A stretch of 64,000 nt of DNA, taken from positions 10,218 through 74,217 of the forward strand of contig JAIPMN010000255.1 in the NCBI GenBank assembly GCA_020650975.1, written 5' to 3'. The notes under the pieces were generated by a model. The model was not told where the DNA came from. It ran no database searches and saw nothing but the letters and a program-made list of their open reading frames with translations. This DNA is from Apostichopus californicus (taxonomy: Eukaryota; Echinodermata; Holothuroidea; Aspidochirotida; Stichopodidae). This document shows positions 1-12,668 of this stretch, piece after piece; position 1 is the stretch's first letter, and every line of letters starts with the position of its first letter. The position numbers and the translations under genes were made by a program.

Positions 1-413
1 TTCATTTCTTAGCGCTTTTAAAGTAGTTATTAATTGTCAATTGGACATCCCATTCACGTTTCTGTGTGTATTTGTTTTAACTTAAATAAGAAACAAATTA
101 AGCTAGGTCTTTATCCATTGTGAAAGTATCATAGGTTGATTTAAATTATTTTCGGTTTTTCTAGTTATCAACATAGCGCATTTTCCTGCTTCTAAAAAGA
201 AGAAAAATAAGCTGTTAATAGACGTTACATGTACTGAAGCTTTCATAAACACAAACGAGTTAGGCAAATTATAGGTATAGTATTTGCAGCCTGTACATAC
301 TATTAGTGTGATACTAACGAGTAACGTTACTTGGTGTATGAGACGATGGTGAAACGAATCAATAATGGCAAATGCAAGGCGTATAAATACAATAAATAAT
401 AGACAACACTTAC
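1..413. other. Non-coding flank, nothing recognised
   Basis: AT-rich sequence that would be the intron downstream of the minus-strand exon at 414-476. An open frame runs from that exon into this stretch on the minus strand, but it crosses a strong GTAAG donor and becomes low-complexity hydrophobic, so it is better read as intron read-through than as protein. Confidence 0.5.
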
Positions 414-476
414 GGTATATTCCTTTAGAAGGCATTAGGCCTTCGATGTAATCAATGGTATGTTCCCAAAATTTTG
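414..476 (-). CDS. Candidate internal exon of an unrecognised gene
   Basis: Read on the minus strand, this 63-nt block is bounded by an AG acceptor (AAAAG before CAAAAT) and a near-consensus donor (ACC followed by GTAAGTG). It starts with two bases of a split codon, then 20 sense codons give KFWEHTIDYIEGLMPSKGIY, and one base remains at the donor. The peptide is hydrophilic and aromatic-rich, unlike the low-complexity translations of the surrounding AT-rich DNA. The polypyrimidine tract before the acceptor is poor, which is the main weakness. I do not recognise the protein family. A 31-nt block at 1097-1127 has compatible phase and could be the preceding exon. The gene would be transcribed right to left, with its 3' part beyond the left edge. 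An alternative is a chance splice-like arrangement. Confidence 0.45.
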
Positions 477-1096
477 CTTTTCAAAATTTCAATTTAATGT
501 GTTGTTCAAATTTGAACAGTTAAGTTTCAAGTTACATTATAAAGACTTTCTAATTGGAATGCCAGTCAGTGTTGCAAAATAAACAGATTTTCAATGCAAT
601 ATGCAAGGTCAGTCTATAACGTTTGTATAGGATTATAATGCGCTGTACTGTGTTCATATATGTATATCGTTCGCACACTGGTATAGCATATCGTACAGTA
701 TGGTACAGTATATGGGACGGTCAGTAATCCAGAAATTTCACAAGTATTGTGGTAATTGGGCAGTACTGAGGCAACCTAACATGATCTTTACGCAAGAAAT
801 GCATATGTTATATAGTGAGAATGTTCACAGGGCTTATAAATCATTGATAAATAACCATTGTGTTGATCCTTTTTGCTAAATTTTGTAAGATTTGAGCGGT
901 TTTTACACTAAATATGTTAGGTACATGTTTAGAGGAGCGTAAGGATCACAATTAATAGTACGCAGACGTCAATTTGGGGTGATACTTAAAAACACAATAT
1001 GCTCCTTTAACAACACAGTTTATGAGGTTTTCACACTTTTTTTGACGAAGGAATAACTATGATGTTCCAATAACCAGCTGCTTTTAGTATACATAC
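477..1096. other. Intron-like AT-rich sequence
   Basis: No coding signal or repeat family recognised. A few short direct repeats are present, such as TACAGTATGGTACAGTATA near 695-712. Confidence 0.5.
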
Positions 1097-1127
1097 ATGG
1101 AGTTAAATGAAGTGTGTTTCTCCATGT
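1097..1127 (-). CDS. Possible 31-nt micro-exon upstream of 414-476
   Basis: On the minus strand a good acceptor (cattccttgtag) precedes 31 nt that end at a GTATGT donor. Reading from the first base gives TWRNTLHLTP and leaves one T; joined to the CA that opens the exon at 414-476 it completes TCA (Ser) and continues into KFWEHT without a stop. Of the three frames only this one is compatible with the downstream exon. Splice sites plus phase fit are the only evidence, and short GT/AG pairs occur by chance, so confidence is low. Confidence 0.25.
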
Positions 1128-2002
1128 CTACAAGGAATGAAGGGATATCTCTAAATGACATTGAAATGTTTATGCTTAATCTGAGCCAGAATAAGCAGGC
1201 TCTACACCTTGGATTTAATAGACAAACAGAATGACACAACCTTTATCATGCACTTGGTCTAACATCAGCTGGATGTTTTATGTAAATCCTAAAATACACT
1301 AATACCATCAGGCAGTGGTTGGGTTTTATGCAATTACAAAGCTAGACAAGTTGTAAACTCAAGTTTTGTATTTGAACATCCAAACTACAAATTTTAATGT
1401 AAAAAGAAAAAAATTGTAGTTCTTGCAGTGAATGCAAGTGAAAGTGAAGAATGCCTAAGTTAATTGTAGGCAAGCTGGCAATTCTCCTAGCAACCTTAAA
1501 GACAATATTTGGTTGTCCATCAAGATTTATTATTCCTCTATCATTTCCTTTGAATGAATTAAGATCAGAAATCATAAAAAAAAGGGTGAATATCCCAGCC
1601 ATACTTAGCTTTGAATACAATAGTGAATGTTAGTTCTAAAGTGCACATTTTGTTCACAAAGGCTTCTGCAGAATATTATCCTGGTTGATATTGCAGACTT
1701 CCCGCTGAGTATGCAAATTTTGAGGTAATTAACTGAAACCTCTTTTCTCCCAAAATTTGGTTAATGTCAAACAAGTGTAAGTTAAGTTATTTGCCAATCT
1801 GGAATGCTCTTGTTGGATTTCTGCAATTTCCCACAATCAATATCCTTAAATTTAATCACAATTTCATATTCCAAGAATAACAACACTAGTCTCCATGTTC
1901 TCATGGTGTCAACATCACACAGCCATGTAGGTTATTTCCTTCAAAGATATGACTGACATTTTGTAAAAGATTTTTTGGGTGTGAAATCTTCCACTAACAT
2001 AT
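1128..2002. other. Non-coding, nothing firm
   Basis: Overlapping short open frames occur on both strands around 1342-1633, but neither has a recognisable motif or convincing splice borders. No repeat family recognised. Confidence 0.5.
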
Positions 2003-2390
2003 ATGTCTCAGAAAGATAACCATGATAATGAGTTTTCAGATTCAGACATGATGGCTGCCTAGAAGCTCTCTATTTCATCAGTTATGTTCCCATATGAGAT
2101 AGCTGATACCCTAGTAAGTGAAATAGAACCATCAGTCCCTCCAACAAACCAACAAAACTGAGTTAGAAAAGGTCCACAAATATTCCATGAATAAATGAAA
2201 CATATCTGTAGTGTCTTCTCAAAGAACACAATGCGGGCCCCATAGAGTTGGATATAGATAAACTAGAGCGAGGACTCCCAATACTGCCAATGCATTGGCT
2301 CTGTCTGCCATTACCAAACCGAGGCAAACATATTGCAGAAAACATGCAAGTGTGTGTATACCTAGAAACCGTAATTTGACTCTGGTGTCA
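2003..2390 (+). pseudogene. Decayed coding stretch, possible mobile-element relic
   Basis: An ATG at 2003 opens MSQKDNHDNEFSDSDMMAA, meets a TAG at 2060, and the same frame stays open as KLSISSVMFPYEIADTLVSE and on to a TGA at 2159. About 45 bases later a second open segment, in a new frame, includes LLKEHNAGPIELDIDKLERG and ends near 2390. The acidic Asp/Ser-rich start and the mix of sense-like codons with stops and frame changes look like an old protein-coding relic, perhaps of a transposon. I cannot name the family. Chance open frames in AT-rich DNA remain possible. Confidence 0.25.
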
Positions 2391-3124
2391 TTTAGTTTGC
2401 TTGTGCTAATGAATAGTGAATAAACTATAGGGAGAAATTGTTAAGAAGTTCTTCTGAAATTTTTGGTGGTTGTTATCAATTTCCTAAAGTTACCATTAAG
2501 AGGATATACACTTGGAAAGCTTCCTTTAATGGATCAATCAACAACTGAGCCCGTGGAAAGAGTATCATACAAAAATATAGGTCAGACTTTGCTTGTGTTC
2601 TATACAAAGGAGATAAATAAAAAAAAAAATGAAAATTGCTTCAGAGATTTTTCAAGAAACTGTTGACTATTTCTCCCAGTTTAATTTTGCTGTTAGTTAG
2701 CATGCACCAGCAAAATTAATGACACCAAAAGTTCAGTAATGTATATATATACATGCACATGTGCTTCCATTCCACAAGATTTCTAGTCTGATTTGGTAAT
2801 CACAGACAGCTCTATATTAAGGCACTGCAAATATTGTGAGTCCTCTAATTTATTTATATCAAACTCTTTCTCATTTGCTTCTTTATAGTAATGACCACAA
2901 TATGTTGCATATGATCAAATAATTTGAATATCAATTTACTTTGAACCATAGATTTGCTATGAAATATTTTAAATCTAAATATGATCAAAATATGATGACA
3001 ACGGAAACAAATTGTTTGTATAGATATATTAACATATTTTCATTTCAGGTGTGGTCCATACATAATCCCCCCAAACGTACTGGTATGGGGATTTAGGAGC
3101 AACTATACTTCCCTCTCTCCATCA
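2391..3124. other. Non-coding, AT-rich
   Basis: Nothing recognised except short A-runs near 2619 and a TA-rich tract near 2740. Confidence 0.5.
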
Positions 3125-3222
3125 CACATGCGAGAAAATGTTACAAAGTTTAGTAGGTTAGGTACAGGAAAGTGCATAGGTGGACTGGAGACAGGTAAGG
3201 GAGGAAGGAGCAAAGTATATTC
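3125..3222 (+). repeat. Purine-rich dispersed repeat, copy 1
   Basis: This segment shares an ordered set of words with segments at 33,387, 35,110 and 35,546: AAATGTTACAAA, a TAGGT-rich part, GGAAAGTGCATAGG, then GGAGACAGGTAAGGGAGG. A short second piece (GAGACAGGTAATGAGGAG) follows at about 3342-3362. Each copy contains CAGGTAAG, a near-perfect 5' splice-site sequence. No tRNA-like head is visible, so the origin is unknown. Confidence 0.6.
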
Positions 3223-3372
3223 TATGTTTATTTGTGATCTGTTTTGGGGTTTCTGTTTGTTAGTACTTAAACATTTTTTCTGCATATTCTTTCAAATATT
3301 AGCAGTATTGACTGGAACCAAAGAGAGTGAAGCAGTTGTGTAGAGACAGGTAATGAGGAGTGAAGTCAATCT

Positions 3373-5730
3373 GACAATATACCATTTATGCAAATTATAT
3401 ACATGCATACTTTAGTGAAGTGAATCATTCCCAAACCTATCTTATTTTTTTTTCTTAAATTCAAGATGAACATAGACTATTTCATCATATTTTTCACAAG
3501 TTGACAAAGGACAAAGTGCAGTAGAATGATAGCATTAAACTAAATGAAGGGGAATGCCATCATGAACCTGTTCACAGCTAAACTTCAGGTAACATAAGAC
3601 TAAGGACCACATTTTTTAAAAGCCTCTGGTTAATTTGACAATATTTGCATAGATATATCGCCATATCCCAAATATTGACCAATAGATTGACCAATTGATT
3701 GACCAACTTAATCGTCAAGCAATTTCTTCACACTCTAGTCAACTGATAGATTACTTCAGCAACGTGCAATGAAGCAAGGATTTTGTTGCTAGGTTGAATG
3801 ACTTTGTTTACACAAAAGCTTGCTTCCCCAGCTGAGGTACTCTTAAATGTCTTGTTCAATAGCAGAGGCTGTCCACATTAGATGTAACAAGGCAGGCAAA
3901 CCAGTTGGTCAAGAGGTGCAATGAGAAATGATTAAATAGCTGCTGAAAAGGGTAACTTAAATTGACTCAGACCAGTTCAGGGTATAGCAAATGCAAAGAG
4001 TGGTCATGTAACACACACTTAAAGCTGCATGTTGGCTTGTTTCCAATATATTTTGATATGCTTGAAGAGTATGCAGTAACTGGGACAAAAAAAATCAAAA
4101 TAGAGCAAGATTATGATAAAAAAAAAATTGGGAAAGTTCACATAACAAATGGTTATACAATAATTTAGGTCTTAATGGAAAGTTGTACTAATAACTCCTT
4201 TGAATTTTTATGTGAGATTCAAAAAGTAGGTGGAAAATCTTTTCCAGCACCCTCCTGATCCCTTCCTCTACTCCCCTATCCCCCACCCTCAGAACAGTGC
4301 CTGACAAATTACAAAATTTGATCTATCCATGTTTCACTTTAGAAATTCAGCTCATATTCATTTGTAGAAAAGAATTGTTTGACAAGGTGCCTGCACACAA
4401 TTTGCAACTTGCCGTTACATATGTTTAGCACAGGTACTTGAAGTTCAGGAACATGCAAAGTTATTATATACCACCATACATACTTTGCTTAATTGGTATT
4501 GGTATAATTAATTGGTAAAGTGGCTACTACTCTAACTCGTACTCAGATTGTGATAAAAGACTTTAACTGAAACAAAAGATTGTGCACCAAAAAAAAGGCA
4601 ATTTGGTTGCATGATACAGTAAAATAGTAATTACAAACTAAGCAATGACTGACAATATTTTGGTTATAATAATAATAATAATAGTAATATAACTATACAT
4701 GAAAGAAGTGTGCAACCATGTCTTTAATAATACTACTGCATATAGGAATTTATTTGTCAGCACCCACAATGCCATGAACCCATGGGGATATATGTAAAAT
4801 TTATATGAACTGGAAATAATGTAATATAAATCTGCAAAAGATTTCACACATCGACTTAAAAACACATAAAAGAATAGTATCAATTCTCTTTGTGGCCTCA
4901 AAGTATGTCCATGGAAGCGGCAAACTGCTTAGTTCTGCTCAAGAATTTAAAAGTATGTGCTCCATCAATGACTGCCAGCCCTGCACACATGCATGCTTGG
5001 GCTGCATATGTACGTCATCCCGTGCAATAAAAAACGCATTTTCATCTATCACTTTCAAAATCACCATCCTAAAGAGGATGCTTTGATAGAGGCACATGTG
5101 TTATTCCCTTTCTAGGGATTGTAAACAGATGTCAATGAATATGACCAAAACATTTTCAAGATTTTGAGTAACTTTGTAATAGCGATTGTATTCGTTCGAC
5201 CATAATTCAAAACCTTAATTTAATAAGTCTATGAGCAATAGAAGCTACCTCATAAGCGCTGGGTGGCAAACATTCCCAAGAGAGTTTAATTCGCATTATA
5301 ACTGTACTCAATGAAATACACCCTGAAAATGAAGCTTGCAGGGAATATGAAAGATTCTATTAGTTCCAACGATGATTGAAAAAGTTTTCTGATGCTTATT
5401 ATCTGGGTTTGTATGTTTGTCACATTCTTTTCAGAAAATTCTGCAGTTTGACATAATATTTAATTACTGTTTACTATCTAGTTTGCAGTACCGGATTGTC
5501 CAATCCTAATACTAATAGAGAGGTATGTGTTCTGGAATACACTATAAAAGCTGACAAGTGAGGAGAGTACAGCAATACATGTAAAATAAATTATGTTATC
5601 ATACACCAACAAGCCGCAAACTATAATCAAGTGGGGTCACAGAAAACATTGGTGCATCCAGACATTGAGGAAATGTTCTAGTTTTCAGAGCTTGCTGATG
5701 GAGGTGAATTAAGTTACTGGTTTAACATTA
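3373..5730. other. Non-coding, intron-like
   Basis: Contains a pyrimidine tract ending in CAG (4238-4292), an ATA microsatellite (4668-4690) and poly-A runs. Short open frames here have no recognisable motifs. Confidence 0.5.
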
Positions 5731-5731
5731 A

Positions 5732-5890
5732 GTCCATAGTCCTAGCTAGTTTCATGCATTCTGAGCATCGATTCTGAGTCTGGTGGGTCATAGTTCAATC
5801 CTCATGGAAGATCATGGGAAGGAGGCCTAAAAACTAGCAGAACACAGCCACATACCCTACAGTCTGCTTAAATACATGTAAGCTATGTTA
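5732..5890 (+). mobile_element. tRNA-derived SINE
   Basis: The head is tRNA-like. TAGCTAGTTTC at about 5743 is a weak A-box. GAGCATCGATTCTGAGTCTG corresponds to the anticodon-arm region, and AGTTCAATCC at about 5792-5801 is a good B-box match (consensus GGTTCGANTCC). The spacing of the two boxes suits an RNA polymerase III internal promoter. A body of roughly 80 bases follows; its 3' end is uncertain and I saw no clear target duplication. Confidence 0.55.
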
Positions 5891-8100
5891 TGTTACCATA
5901 AATACAATTGCATATCAATTTAACATTTATCATATCTATGAACACAGCTACAGTACATAAACATGTTACCATATACCACAAAATCTCAACAAATGTACAT
6001 TACATTATGTGTACCCCTACACAACCTACAAATAAATTCTAGTACTGTTCCATTGTAAACTGTAATTTGCAACCTTTTATCAGTTAACAATTATTGAAAA
6101 ATCAGTAGGGAGGTGGAGGGAGAGGGGAAGGGGAGGGAGGAGGAGGATGAAGCACCAATTACAGTTGGACGATGCTAAGTTCACTTTCCTTACTGGATCT
6201 GTCCCTGCATAATTTCAACAATATCAGTTTTTGCTAAAGTAGATCTTTGTAATTGCTGCACTCTGCTATTTAATCTACTTGATTTAAGAGCTTGATTCTT
6301 GGTGAATGTTTTTAATGTCACGTTATAAAATCTTTTATTAATGAGCAATTATATCAAAATAATTAGATAATATTTTCTCTTTGTTGATACATTTTCCAAC
6401 CCATTTTTTAAATTTATCCTCCTGACATTATGAATAAATATGTAAAGAACATTCTTCAGAGTGTAGGAAGTGCAAATAACACAGATATAGGGATCTCATT
6501 TGTGGTACATTTCCTTGACCATGCAAACCCTTCCCTGACTGATATTTTATGGCACTACTAATGGAAAAATTCCGCCAATGCAAACAAATTATTTTCAGGG
6601 TAATTTTAATGGAAAGTGGTTGTCCAGCTTACCATCATCATATTAATTGACAGTGATATGAATACTACTGGAGAGAATGATAAACTGATTACACAGAAGC
6701 AAAGACAGGAAATATTTTATATTGCCTTTTCATTTTTGTAATTGATACTTGAGTGAAATACATTAAGTGTGAATTTCAGAAATGAAACTGGGTTTTCCTG
6801 TTAGAAAGTAGTTAAGCCTTTAATTAATATAGTCAATATAAATCTTATAAATGTGCTAGTACACTACAGTGGTCCACCTTAATTACAGAATTGCTGTTGT
6901 CAAGTTTGGCTTGAAACTATTAATATTATGTAATATCTAATTCTACCAGGTTCTTCTGCCTCAGGAAGATGTAATCACTTATATCATAGGCTGCTAAGAA
7001 AGTGTGCATTTTATAACAGTGATGTACATATCAGTACCGTATGGCATACCTACAACACATGTACAAGCTACTGTTTTATTACCTGACAATAAAAAGACAT
7101 TGAAGGGCAATGTACTTTAAATTTGACTACACCATATCTGCAAGTGTTCCCCAAACATAATAATCTTTTAGAAGCAATAAACATCAGTGATCATAAAAAA
7201 ATTGTGATTTTATGAAATATTTTAGAGATAATGTATACATCCACTGTTTATCAACAGGGCCCTTGTAGTTGAAATCTTATATTCTAATCATAACGAAAGT
7301 AGTTTAAACAATTGCAAGATCAGGAGTGCCGATAAGATAAAAGATGATGGGAGCAGAGTTCATCCATCAATTCGATATCATTCGAGAATGAGTCATGACC
7401 AAGAGATTAGCGCTGAAGGGGCATAAATAGATCTGTAAAAAGTAAAGTGCTATGGTACTGTTCATATTCCTATGTCCAAACTATTGTAATGAGAACAAAT
7501 TTTGTTTTTGTTTTACTATGAAAGGTGTAACTAGCACCAGATGGTCAAAACTTAAGATCTCTCTGATTTCTTACTGTGGTTTAGTTCTATCCTTCAACTG
7601 TATTATTTTATGGATGGTTTAATCAGATTCTACCAGGATCATATGGATTAATACATGTAAAAGTCTTGAGCTCAAAAGCCTGCAAGAAAAAAATATCTCT
7701 AACCTCATGCATGCATTACATTTAATGCATTTAATGGATAAAAAAAATCATAAAAGTGCCTCAAATTACAAAATTGGTGTTTCCTTTTTTCACTGTAGTT
7801 ATTTGAGCAATTTTCAGTAGAGAACTTGTAGCGGATTAAAGATGGCAACTACAGTGATGCAGTTCAAATATCACTTATGTACACCAAAGTACGCAAAGTT
7901 AGGGAACCTACAAAATTACATCTACATCAAATGATGGGCGTTGTATTCCATTATTCTTCTTTTTTCCTTTTTTAGGTGAAGGGAGGGAGTAGCTGAATTA
8001 ATTCATCCCTTCAAGCCAATTTGATGTTTTAGCATCTGTCTTTTAACAGTTCTTGATAGTCAAATAGTCTTGATCAATAATCTTAGCATGCTGACATTGC
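5891..8100. other. Non-coding stretch
   Basis: AT-rich and without coding signal apart from the G-rich tract listed separately at 6108-6147. Confidence 0.5.
6108..6147 (+). repeat. G-rich tract, quadruplex-capable
   Basis: At least five runs of three or more G lie within 40 bases with short A/T loops (GGGAGGTGGAGGGAGAGGGG, then AAGGGGAGGGAGG). This satisfies the usual G-quadruplex pattern. Function unknown. Confidence 0.6.
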
Positions 8101-8104
8101 TTAA

Positions 8105-8788
8105 AGTCTCAATACGTGTTTGTTAAAAAATTCGGAAAACAAACTTTAGAAGTAGATTCAATAGTTCTCATTCTAAATGCACTATGACCGGGTGGGTTTA
8201 ATGGAGAAAATTTTTTTATTTTCTGTTGCCCTTTATGGTGTGAACGATTTACCGTAAAGTCACTGCGACTGCCCATGTCAGCATGTTCATTACACTTAGA
8301 ATGTAAACAATATAGGAGCCCGATCAAGATTTTAACGCAGGCCTACACTCGTATCATCCACTTTTTACAATTCCACAGAGGAAATGTCTGAAAACACCTG
8401 TTTATACATTGCAATGGAAAGAAATGACACAATTTCGTAAGCTACATCGGTAAGATCGAGAGAAAGAAACAAGAGCAAGGGACCTAAGACAGGCTAGCCA
8501 CAAAAGTAAAAGTAAGCCTAGGCCTAACGGTCGTAACAGAAAAGAGATTTGATTGGCGCATGATCTGTTGGGCGGGGCTTGCAAATTTTGATTGAAGTTT
8601 GTAGAATCTACGGACCCGTTAATAAATCTGGCGAATTTGATTCAGCTTGACATTTTAACGACAGATAACCCAATAAATTAATGAATATTGATATGGAAAT
8701 TGCATAGGACGGTGTCACTTTCACTGCGCTTTTAGTGCAGTAAGCTGGAAAGGTTGAAGCTTAAATTTGGCAAATGCATACTGAGATT
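8105..8788 (+). mobile_element. TTAA-type inverted-repeat element, copy A (decayed right end)
   Basis: It is homologous along its length to the element at 47,991-48,663 in the same orientation. The left end AGTCTCAATACGTGTTTG is preceded by TTAA (8101-8104). The right end is eroded: GCATACTGAGATT stands where the other copy has GGTACTGAGACT, and the right TTAA is lost. About 20 extra bases lie near 8729. No transposase frame is present, so it is a non-autonomous element. The TTAA duplication fits piggyBac or Kolobok; ends starting with AG rather than CCC favour Kolobok, but this is an inference. Confidence 0.8.
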
Positions 8789-10411
8789 TCTGAGAGAAGG
8801 TAGTTCTTGTCAGTTTGGATCCTTGTAAATTATTTCCAGACAATGAGCTGGAGTGTCCAATTATATAATTGAAATGTCTCATTGAGTTATAGTGCTCTGA
8901 GGGTGGAAAAACAAGGTTGTTAAAATCTTGAGCATTGATAACCATTGTCTGATGTACAACATATTTGGGTGTAGTATAATGATGACTGTTAGTAGAGCTG
9001 GTGGATGTGGTATTACTTACTATGTAGTCAGATCAACTCATTCTTTCAACATAGACTTAATTAAAGCATCATTATGTATTCATTCTCCATAAAATAAACA
9101 ATTTCTTTGTTTTGGGTACTATTATATGTGTATATACACACACACAATCATGACAATGAGGCTTTTGTTTGTTTTTGGCCACAATTTTTTGTCAAAACAT
9201 TACTTGGACACATGCACGAGCAGATACATCTTTCACAATTGAACATTTCGATACGCAGGGATTCGTATTTTATGCAGTCACTATGCCTATAGCATCATTT
9301 AATAGGTAATGTTTGTTGAGCACAGCCAGTCGTTTGAAGGACATTTTTGCAAATACCCTTGAGTCTTTAATTTCACTTTTTTTCAGGCTTTTTGCAACTG
9401 GTTACTCTTTAGATAACCCTACTTTGACTGTCTTGATGTTTTAACACAGATGGAATATTACATATGCAAAAACTAAAACTGGTGTACTTTATATCTGTTT
9501 CAGAAATGCAAAAAATGATGTATGATTGATGTGACATAAGAGCATGTTTTTACTTGATTTTCAACAATAACAACAACAAACACTCAAAATTGATTGCATA
9601 ATTGTTACATGTCATAAATTTGGGTTAAATCTGCGACTGAAATATTAGATCTGACTACGAAAATATGTCCTTTACTGTTAGTATGTCTGTTATGTAAACT
9701 AACCGAATCATGAATTCATCAAACGTGACACACACCATCAAAGTCTGCATGATTTAAACTGTAATGCACCAATTAAGGGTATTATGTAATACATTTCATG
9801 AACCAATTTGCCTAAAGCCTTCCTGAATATTCCATGGGTGTGTTCTCAACTTACCACTGTAACCACATCAAGATCAATAAAATTTCAAAACCTTGCTGGG
9901 GATCATAAGAGGAGATATGTTTACTTAAGCTGAAAATTTTGAAAATAAGGTTTCAAATGTCAAGGATCTGCTTTCATATTCACTGACCTATAGGTCATTC
10001 ACACAAACCCATCTTTGCTATGAATTCTGAAAGTTACCAACTAAAAGCAGCCTTAGCAGCACATAAAAGCCTATCACTCAACTCGGTCACTGATCAACCT
10101 TGTCTTGTTCATTATTCAGTGCTCATGGCAAACTGAAACCTGGTTTTATCCTGAAATTGATATTCAGAATACTAAAGCCACTAACCCTATCAAGTCAATA
10201 TAAATAGGTCAAGACAGACAACTGCATTAAAGAATGGACCAGTCAATAAACTTGAAAGATATAAATCCCAATCATGAGATTAATTAGCTTAACAATCTTA
10301 TTTCCAATGGCCATGCTGTCAAGTTGGATTTAGCCAGAAAAACAGCTAGCTGATAAATACAGGTCATTTGTGGATCAAATGTTAGGTGAAGTGTGCTGTA
10401 CGTATTATCAT
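8789..10411. other. Non-coding stretch
   Basis: Holds a short TG/CA microsatellite (9126-9146) and a CAA tract (9561-9582). No coding signal seen. Confidence 0.5.
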
Positions 10412-10745
10412 TTTAATTCATTTATTTGTTTTATCGCCAATTGTGTACAATGGAAAAGGAAGTCTCCTATAAAGTCTTAATAAGACTTAACAAGGTAGGA
10501 GACTCCCTGGGAGAAAAGAAAAATTTACAAATCTATATAATACAGAATATACGTAAGGATTAAATATACAGTAATAATATCCTAATGATGCTGAGATGGA
10601 TACTTGAATAGATTATATAATACTAGTACGAGTTAATAAATTCCTTTTTCAAATGTCTGGTGAATGTGGGTTTTGAAGTTATAGACTTCAAATTTTTGAT
10701 AGATCCTTCCAAATTTGTATTGCTCTCATCATAAAAGAAAGAAAT
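10412..10745 (-). mobile_element. LINE 3' end, frameshifted
   Basis: Read on the minus strand, the last part of a reverse-transcriptase ORF can be pieced together from two frames: IQIWKDLSKI, then IKNLKSITSKPTFTRHLKKE and FINSY before a TAG at 10,623-10,625. W-N/K-x-L..IK...S...F...LK..F is the usual C-terminus of CR1/L2-like metazoan LINE proteins. About 210 bases of 3' UTR follow, with a strong hairpin (GTCTCCTA pairing with TAGGAGAC at about 10,463-10,504) and an AATAAA. The element is 5'-truncated and frameshifted, so inactive. Confidence 0.65.
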
Positions 10746-12427
10746 ATCATGATATTGAATGTCACGTAATCCATCGCTGCTGCTATGGTAGTTCTTTACA
10801 CATGGAGACTGGTGACAGCTTTAATACCGTCCTCAAGGGAATGTGCATGGTAACATTAAACCAGAATAAAACATGTCCTTAAACCTTATGAGGGCGCTCT
10901 GCATTGTACAGCAAAAAGCCAGCCCATTTGTATGTCTTCATACATACATTGTGCATTCAACTTTGAAATTGAATTTTATTTTACCCGTTTTTTGAGAGAA
11001 TAGGTGTACTTTCCACAACAGAGACATCTTATGGCGACCAAAGTCGTAAGCACTATACTCCCGACTTAAGAATCAACTTAGAAAAAAAGCAAGTGAAGTG
11101 TTTTATGCAACTTTTGTCTGTAAAGCGTCATTTCCGGTATCTGAGAGGCACATGGCAAACATTTTTCTTGCTTGTAATATTTTTAGTGCTCCACTCAGAT
11201 AGTGTCATACTTGTCCCTGGAATATGCTGTGAAAAAGCAACCTCCCCCCTCCCCTTCCCACACACACCTACTTTGTGTAATACTTCCATATTAGTCTATG
11301 CATACAGTTCTCAGTTTAAGGTTGATGTTGCAAAGTGGGTAGTAGTTATGCAGGAGAACAGATCCCACCTTACTAGGTGAGAGTGAGTGCTTATGCCCTT
11401 TTGCCAAAGTTACAGTGTTGCGAATTTGTTGCAAATGGAGGATGTGTTTGAATATTTGTACAATTCTAAATATGTTAACAGATTGAAATATTCTAGGCTT
11501 AAGTTTAATACCTAGGCTAACCTTAGTTAGACCAAGGGTAAGGCTACATACATATGCCTTAGTTAAGCTAAGCCTATTTTTTATAGTATTGAATTGTTAG
11601 TGATAAGCCCAGGACATCATAACAGTCATCCGATGTTATTCTGGAATGTGGATCTATCGTTATGGATACAGTTTTAAATAAAATGAGGTGGTGATAATTG
11701 TTGTCATGAGGCTTTAGTCATATCGCATTGGAAAGGACAGCCGTAGCCAGTTTAGGGGCCTATATAGGCTAACTATATCCAGGGTCCAGTGAATGACAAT
11801 ACAGCAGCTGAGTAGACGACACTAGTAAAGTAATTAGATTCCTATTTAATTGCTCTATTATTATCGCTTTCTAAGAATTACCTGTGAAACTGCAGTCCAC
11901 TGCCACATTTTTACCCTTTTGGCACCTAAATACAGCACACGATTTCACCATAACAAGTGATTAATGTCTTCTTTATCACTTAATTATGTCCAAGATGTAG
12001 TGTTTGTATTACGCTCCATTACTTTCTTGCCATACAAGCAAAGCGCCACCAGTTGGATAAGTGGCTTCAGTTTATGTTGCATGATGTCATTTTCCCTACT
12101 TCAATTTCTATGCTCCTGACTTAGACTTCATGAAAAATACCGTAGAAAATCGTAGCCAAATGATCCATGCACTGAACAATTTGTAAATTTTATCGCAACT
12201 TTTAAGCACCTGAACATTTTGAGCTGCCATGCCATGCTATGCTATATGCCAGCATGGAGTGCGAAACCATGACAAGGTGAGCTCCAGGGCCCCGCCATAG
12301 AGCCCCTGTTGGGGGTCAAGCCTCCTGAAGCTGTGTGGTTTTCATCTTCTCCAGAACTTATTTCAACTTCAAATCTGCAGAATTAGTTTGAGGTAGACAT
12401 AAGTTAATTATTGTCAGTAAAAGTTGA
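10746..12427. other. Non-coding stretch
   Basis: The upstream (minus-strand) part of the LINE may extend a little into 10,746-10,870 in decayed form. An open frame at 11,093-11,380 has a hydrophobic N-terminus but no recognisable domain. Nothing else supported. Confidence 0.45.
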
Positions 12428-12668
12428 GTGTTGTGGTCTACTGGTGAAAGGCAGTGGACTTGTGATCTAAGGTTAGGTTTGAGTCCTGACAGATCATTAG
12501 GTTTTGTCCTATGGGAAATCTCCCAGAGGACACATAGATGTGGTGCATTGTAGTACCCCAGGAGGGACTACTTGTATTGTGCACACTTTGGTGTGTGGGT
12601 GTGACAAGTTACCAGGAGTTAAGTTGTAACTCTTATGAAGGGAGCCTTGGCCCAAACAAGACTTCAAC
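12428..12668 (+). mobile_element. tRNA-derived SINE
   Basis: The first about 60 bases form a clear tRNA-like head: TGTGGTCTACTGGTGAAAGG gives the A-box region, GTGGACTTGTGATCTAAGG the anticodon arm, and GGTTTGAGTCC the B-box. A body of about 170 bases follows and ends in a pyrimidine-rich tail (CTTCAACTTTAACTTC). It differs in body sequence from the SINE at 5.7 kb, so two families are present. Confidence 0.7.

Noticed and set aside
103-435. 110-codon minus-strand open frame
   Set aside because: Only the first few codons belong to the candidate exon at 414-476; the rest runs through a strong splice donor into low-complexity sequence.
11093-11380. Open frame with signal-peptide-like N-terminus
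   Set aside because: Hydrophobic start only; no domain, no acceptor or promoter, and AT-rich codons.
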